From NCBI GenBank assembly GCA_026984795.1, contig JALSRK010000008.1, positions 24,039 through 88,038 of the forward strand: DNA of 64,000 nucleotides, read 5' to 3'. The position numbers and the translations under genes were made by a program. The notes beneath the pieces were generated by a model. The model saw only the letters and a program-made list of their open reading frames with translations, made no database searches and had not been told where the DNA came from. The DNA comes from Solibacteraceae bacterium (GTDB taxonomy: Bacteria; Acidobacteriota; Terriglobia; Bryobacterales; Bryobacteraceae). Position 1 is the stretch's first letter; each line of letters begins with the position of its first letter. Positions 62,161 to 64,000 of the stretch are shown here, in pieces.

Positions 62161-63726
62161 TCAGCCGCCGAAGTGGAAGACTAGATTGCCAAGCGCGTAC
62201 ACCATCGCCGGGACGAGAACCAGCGAGACGATCTGAATCACCAGGCCGGCGCGGAACATCGCCGGGACAGTGACCCAGCCGCTCGAAAAGACGATGGCGT
62301 TGGGCGGCGTGGCCACCGGCAGGAGGAACGCAAACGAGGCGACTACAGTGGCCGGAATCAGCAAGAGATACGGCTCGATGCCCAGTTCGATGGCCGCTTC
62401 GGCCAGCACCGGACAGAGCATGAGGATCGTCGCCGTATTCGACGTCACGTTGGTCAGAGTTGCGGTGAGCGCGCAAGCGATCGGGAAAACGATCCAGATC
62501 GGCGTGCCTTTTAGTTCACCGATGAGCGAACCGATCCAGTGCGCCAGTCCGCTTTCTTGCATTCCCGCGGCCAACGCGAAGCCGCCGCCAAACAGAAAGA
62601 TCACCCCCCAGGGCAATTCCCGCTGAATCATGCCCCAGTCCATGACGAACAGTTCCCACCGGCCCTTCCACTCCACGCCGCCGCTGAGATTGACCGGAAT
62701 CATACAGAGCACGAGCGCCGCCAGCATGGCCACGGTAGCGTCGTGGACGAAGGAAGGATGAGAGAACAGCGACGACCAGCCCGGTATTGAGACGGGGCCG
62801 ATGTGCAGCGGCAGCCGGAAGATCCACAGAAGCGCCGTAGCAGAGGCCACGGCGACGACGATCTTCTCCGGCCGTTTCATCGGTCCCAGCTTGCGGCGCT
62901 CTTCCTCGATTACCGATCGGCCGCCGGAAAAGCGGATCCGGCTGAGCGGGAGGGGGCCGCCGAACCGGCAGAGGTAGAACCACGTGAATGGCAGGAACAC
63001 GACGACCAAGGGCACCCCGACCAGCATCCAGTCGAGGAAGGTAATGGGTGGCCTCTGCGGAAAACGCTCCTGTACGAAGCCGAGCAGAGCGACGTTGGTC
63101 GGTGTGCCTACGACGGTGGCCACACCCCCGATGCTGGCGGAGAAGGCCACGCCGAGCAGCAGGACCAGCCCGAAAGTCTCCTGAACCCGGCGCGCGGATT
63201 CCGCGTCGCGCCCGCCGTCGATCGAGGCCGACTCCGCTGCCTGTTTCACGACCGCCATGGCCACCGGCAGCATCATCATGGTGGTGGCCGTATTCGAAAC
63301 CCACATGGAGAGGAAGGCGGTGGCGACCATGAAACCCAGCACCAGGCGCGACGGCCGTCCTCCCATCTTGGCGATGACCCCGAGCGCCAGCCGGCGGTGC
63401 AGGTCCCACTTCTCCATAGCCAGAGCGATTACAAAGCCGCCGAAGAACAAGAAGATGAGGTGGTTCGTGTAGTGGGGCGCCACTTTCGAACTGGGCATAA
63501 TCCCGAGCAACGGGAAAGCGGCCAGCGGCACCAGCGCGGTGACAGCGATATGAAGGGCCTCGGTGATCCACCACAGCGCCATCAACGCGACGACGGCGGC
63601 CATGCGCTTGGCTTCCGGGCTCATGCCGGGAGGGAGGGGGGCGATGAGGATCAGAAGAAACAGCCCGATGCCGGCAATGAAGCCCACCCGGCGGCGGACG
63701 CTGCTCGTAGGTTCGTTGGGGGCCAC
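62161..63726 (-). CDS. DASS/SLC13-type sodium-coupled carboxylate transporter
   Basis: 521 residues from the GTG at 63726, chosen because the family starts with a short tail before the first membrane helix; the frame extends 76 codons upstream without a fitting sequence. About eleven helices. Both SNT signatures ([13 protein letters not shown] and [12 protein letters not shown]) that bind Na+ and substrate are present. DASS proteins import dicarboxylates, citrate or sulfate. A possible -10 (TATACG, 63743-63738) stands only 12 bases before the start, so the message may lack a leader. Convergent with the TIM-barrel gene. Confidence 0.9.
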   Translation of the reverse strand: MAPNEPTSSVRRRVGFIAGIGLFLLILIAPLPPGMSPEAKRMAAVVALMALWWITEALHIAVTALVPLAAFPLLGIMPSSKVAPHYTNHLIFLFFGGFVIALAMEKWDLHRRLALGVIAKMGGRPSRLVLGFMVATAFLSMWVSNTATTMMMLPVAMAVVKQAAESASIDGGRDAESARRVQETFGLVLLLGVAFSASIGGVATVVGTPTNVALLGFVQERFPQRPPITFLDWMLVGVPLVVVFLPFTWFYLCRFGGPLPLSRIRFSGGRSVIEEERRKLGPMKRPEKIVVAVASATALLWIFRLPLHIGPVSIPGWSSLFSHPSFVHDATVAMLAALVLCMIPVNLSGGVEWKGRWELFVMDWGMIQRELPWGVIFLFGGGFALAAGMQESGLAHWIGSLIGELKGTPIWIVFPIACALTATLTNVTSNTATILMLCPVLAEAAIELGIEPYLLLIPATVVASFAFLLPVATPPNAIVFSSGWVTVPAMFRAGLVIQIVSLVLVPAMVYALGNLVFHFGG

Positions 63727-63820
63727 AGACCGACTATCGTATACCAGCGCTTGGACCGGCCGGTGGAACCGGTGAGGGCAGCCGCGGGACAATAATAGAT
63801 TGGCCGCCGGCCTGCCTTGC

Positions 63821-64000
63821 ATGCTGAGAGCGATCACTGTCCGCGGGGCTCGCACGCATAACCTGAAGAACATCGACGTCGAGATCCCCCGCAACACGCT
63901 CACCGTCGTCACCGGCCTGTCCGGTTCGGGGAAGTCCTCGCTCGCTTTCGACACGATCTACGCCGAGGGCCAGCGCCGCTATGTGGAGACGCTGTCGCCT
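63821..64000 (+). CDS. uvrA: excinuclease ABC subunit A, N-terminal fragment
   Basis: The gene runs off the window after 60 codons. The visible start is unmistakable Uvr[18 protein letters not shown], the Walker [15 protein letters not shown] and [10 protein letters not shown]. UvrA scans DNA for damage in nucleotide excision repair. Start ATG at 63821; no strong ribosome-binding site precedes it. Divergent from the DASS transporter with a 94-base gap. Confidence 0.95.
   Translation, partial: MLRAITVRGARTHNLKNIDVEIPRNTLTVVTGLSGSGKSSLAFDTIYAEGQRRYVETLSP

Overview
The window is high-G+C bacterial DNA, coding-dense on both strands, with no insertion sequence, prophage, integrase or CRISPR array that I can see. 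Four traits point to Acidobacteriota, most likely the Solibacter/Bryobacter lineage: a secreted protein ending in the C-terminal domain known from Solibacter (TIGR03437 type, 40197-41978), a carboxypeptidase-regulatory-like secreted protein (13555-15192), a secreted beta-strand family common in that phylum (6747-7235), and many secreted TPR, sialidase-like and S9 peptidase proteins. This assignment is inference from gene content, not from a marker-gene tree.

Layout. 1-15.2 kb: tail of a PHP-like protein, a small HTH protein, an S9 peptidase, a ThiE-type enzyme, two amine/amino-acid transporters, a small secreted protein, a leftward operon of class A PBP plus two TPR proteins, a lone SLATT-type two-TM protein, and a secreted regulatory-like protein. 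15.3-28.2 kb: superoxide dismutase, then a partial type VI secretion (T6SS) locus with two different TssK genes, TssL, TssM and a kinase-FGE fusion. Between the two TssK genes lies an inverted pair: a methyltransferase and a membrane protein built from about eleven copies of a GEFTRLFQ motif. 28.3-36 kb: a lipid cluster (alcohol-forming acyl reductase, acyl ligase fused to ACP-like and PlsC-like domains, PlsY, HAD phosphatase, SDR, diacylglycerol kinase-like). 36.2-40.1 kb: a corrinoid one-carbon operon (corrinoid protein, homocysteine-methyltransferase domain, DUF1638, reductive activator). 40.2-50.6 kb: CAP/TIGR03437 protein, radical SAM/SPASM protein, PGPGW membrane protein, tRNA-Gln(CTG), recA, sialidase-like and unknown secreted proteins, PAP2-family membrane protein, FmdB zinc ribbon. 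50.7-56.6 kb: a leftward haem operon (ccsA/hemX-like, hemA, hemC, cobA-hemD fusion) followed by an S41 peptidase homologue whose catalytic residues are all replaced. 56.7-64 kb: SDR, a one-domain Clp-type AAA+ protein, fabG, ubiD-type decarboxylase, a TIM-barrel isomerase-like protein, a DASS transporter, and the first 60 codons of uvrA.

The points most worth following are: (i) the lipid cluster, whose parts match in kind those of multidomain ether-lipid enzymes but are split over separate genes, with key residues lost in two domains; (ii) the duplicated TssK flanking the repeat-motif protein, next to a Ser/Thr kinase that could act on its repeated threonines; (iii) the corrinoid operon with a methyl acceptor module and activator but no visible primary methyl-donor methyltransferase; (iv) the dead S41 homologue; (v) the stand-alone SLATT protein. 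Start codons were chosen by ribosome-binding sites and family alignment from memory. No searches were run, so domain calls rest on motif recognition.
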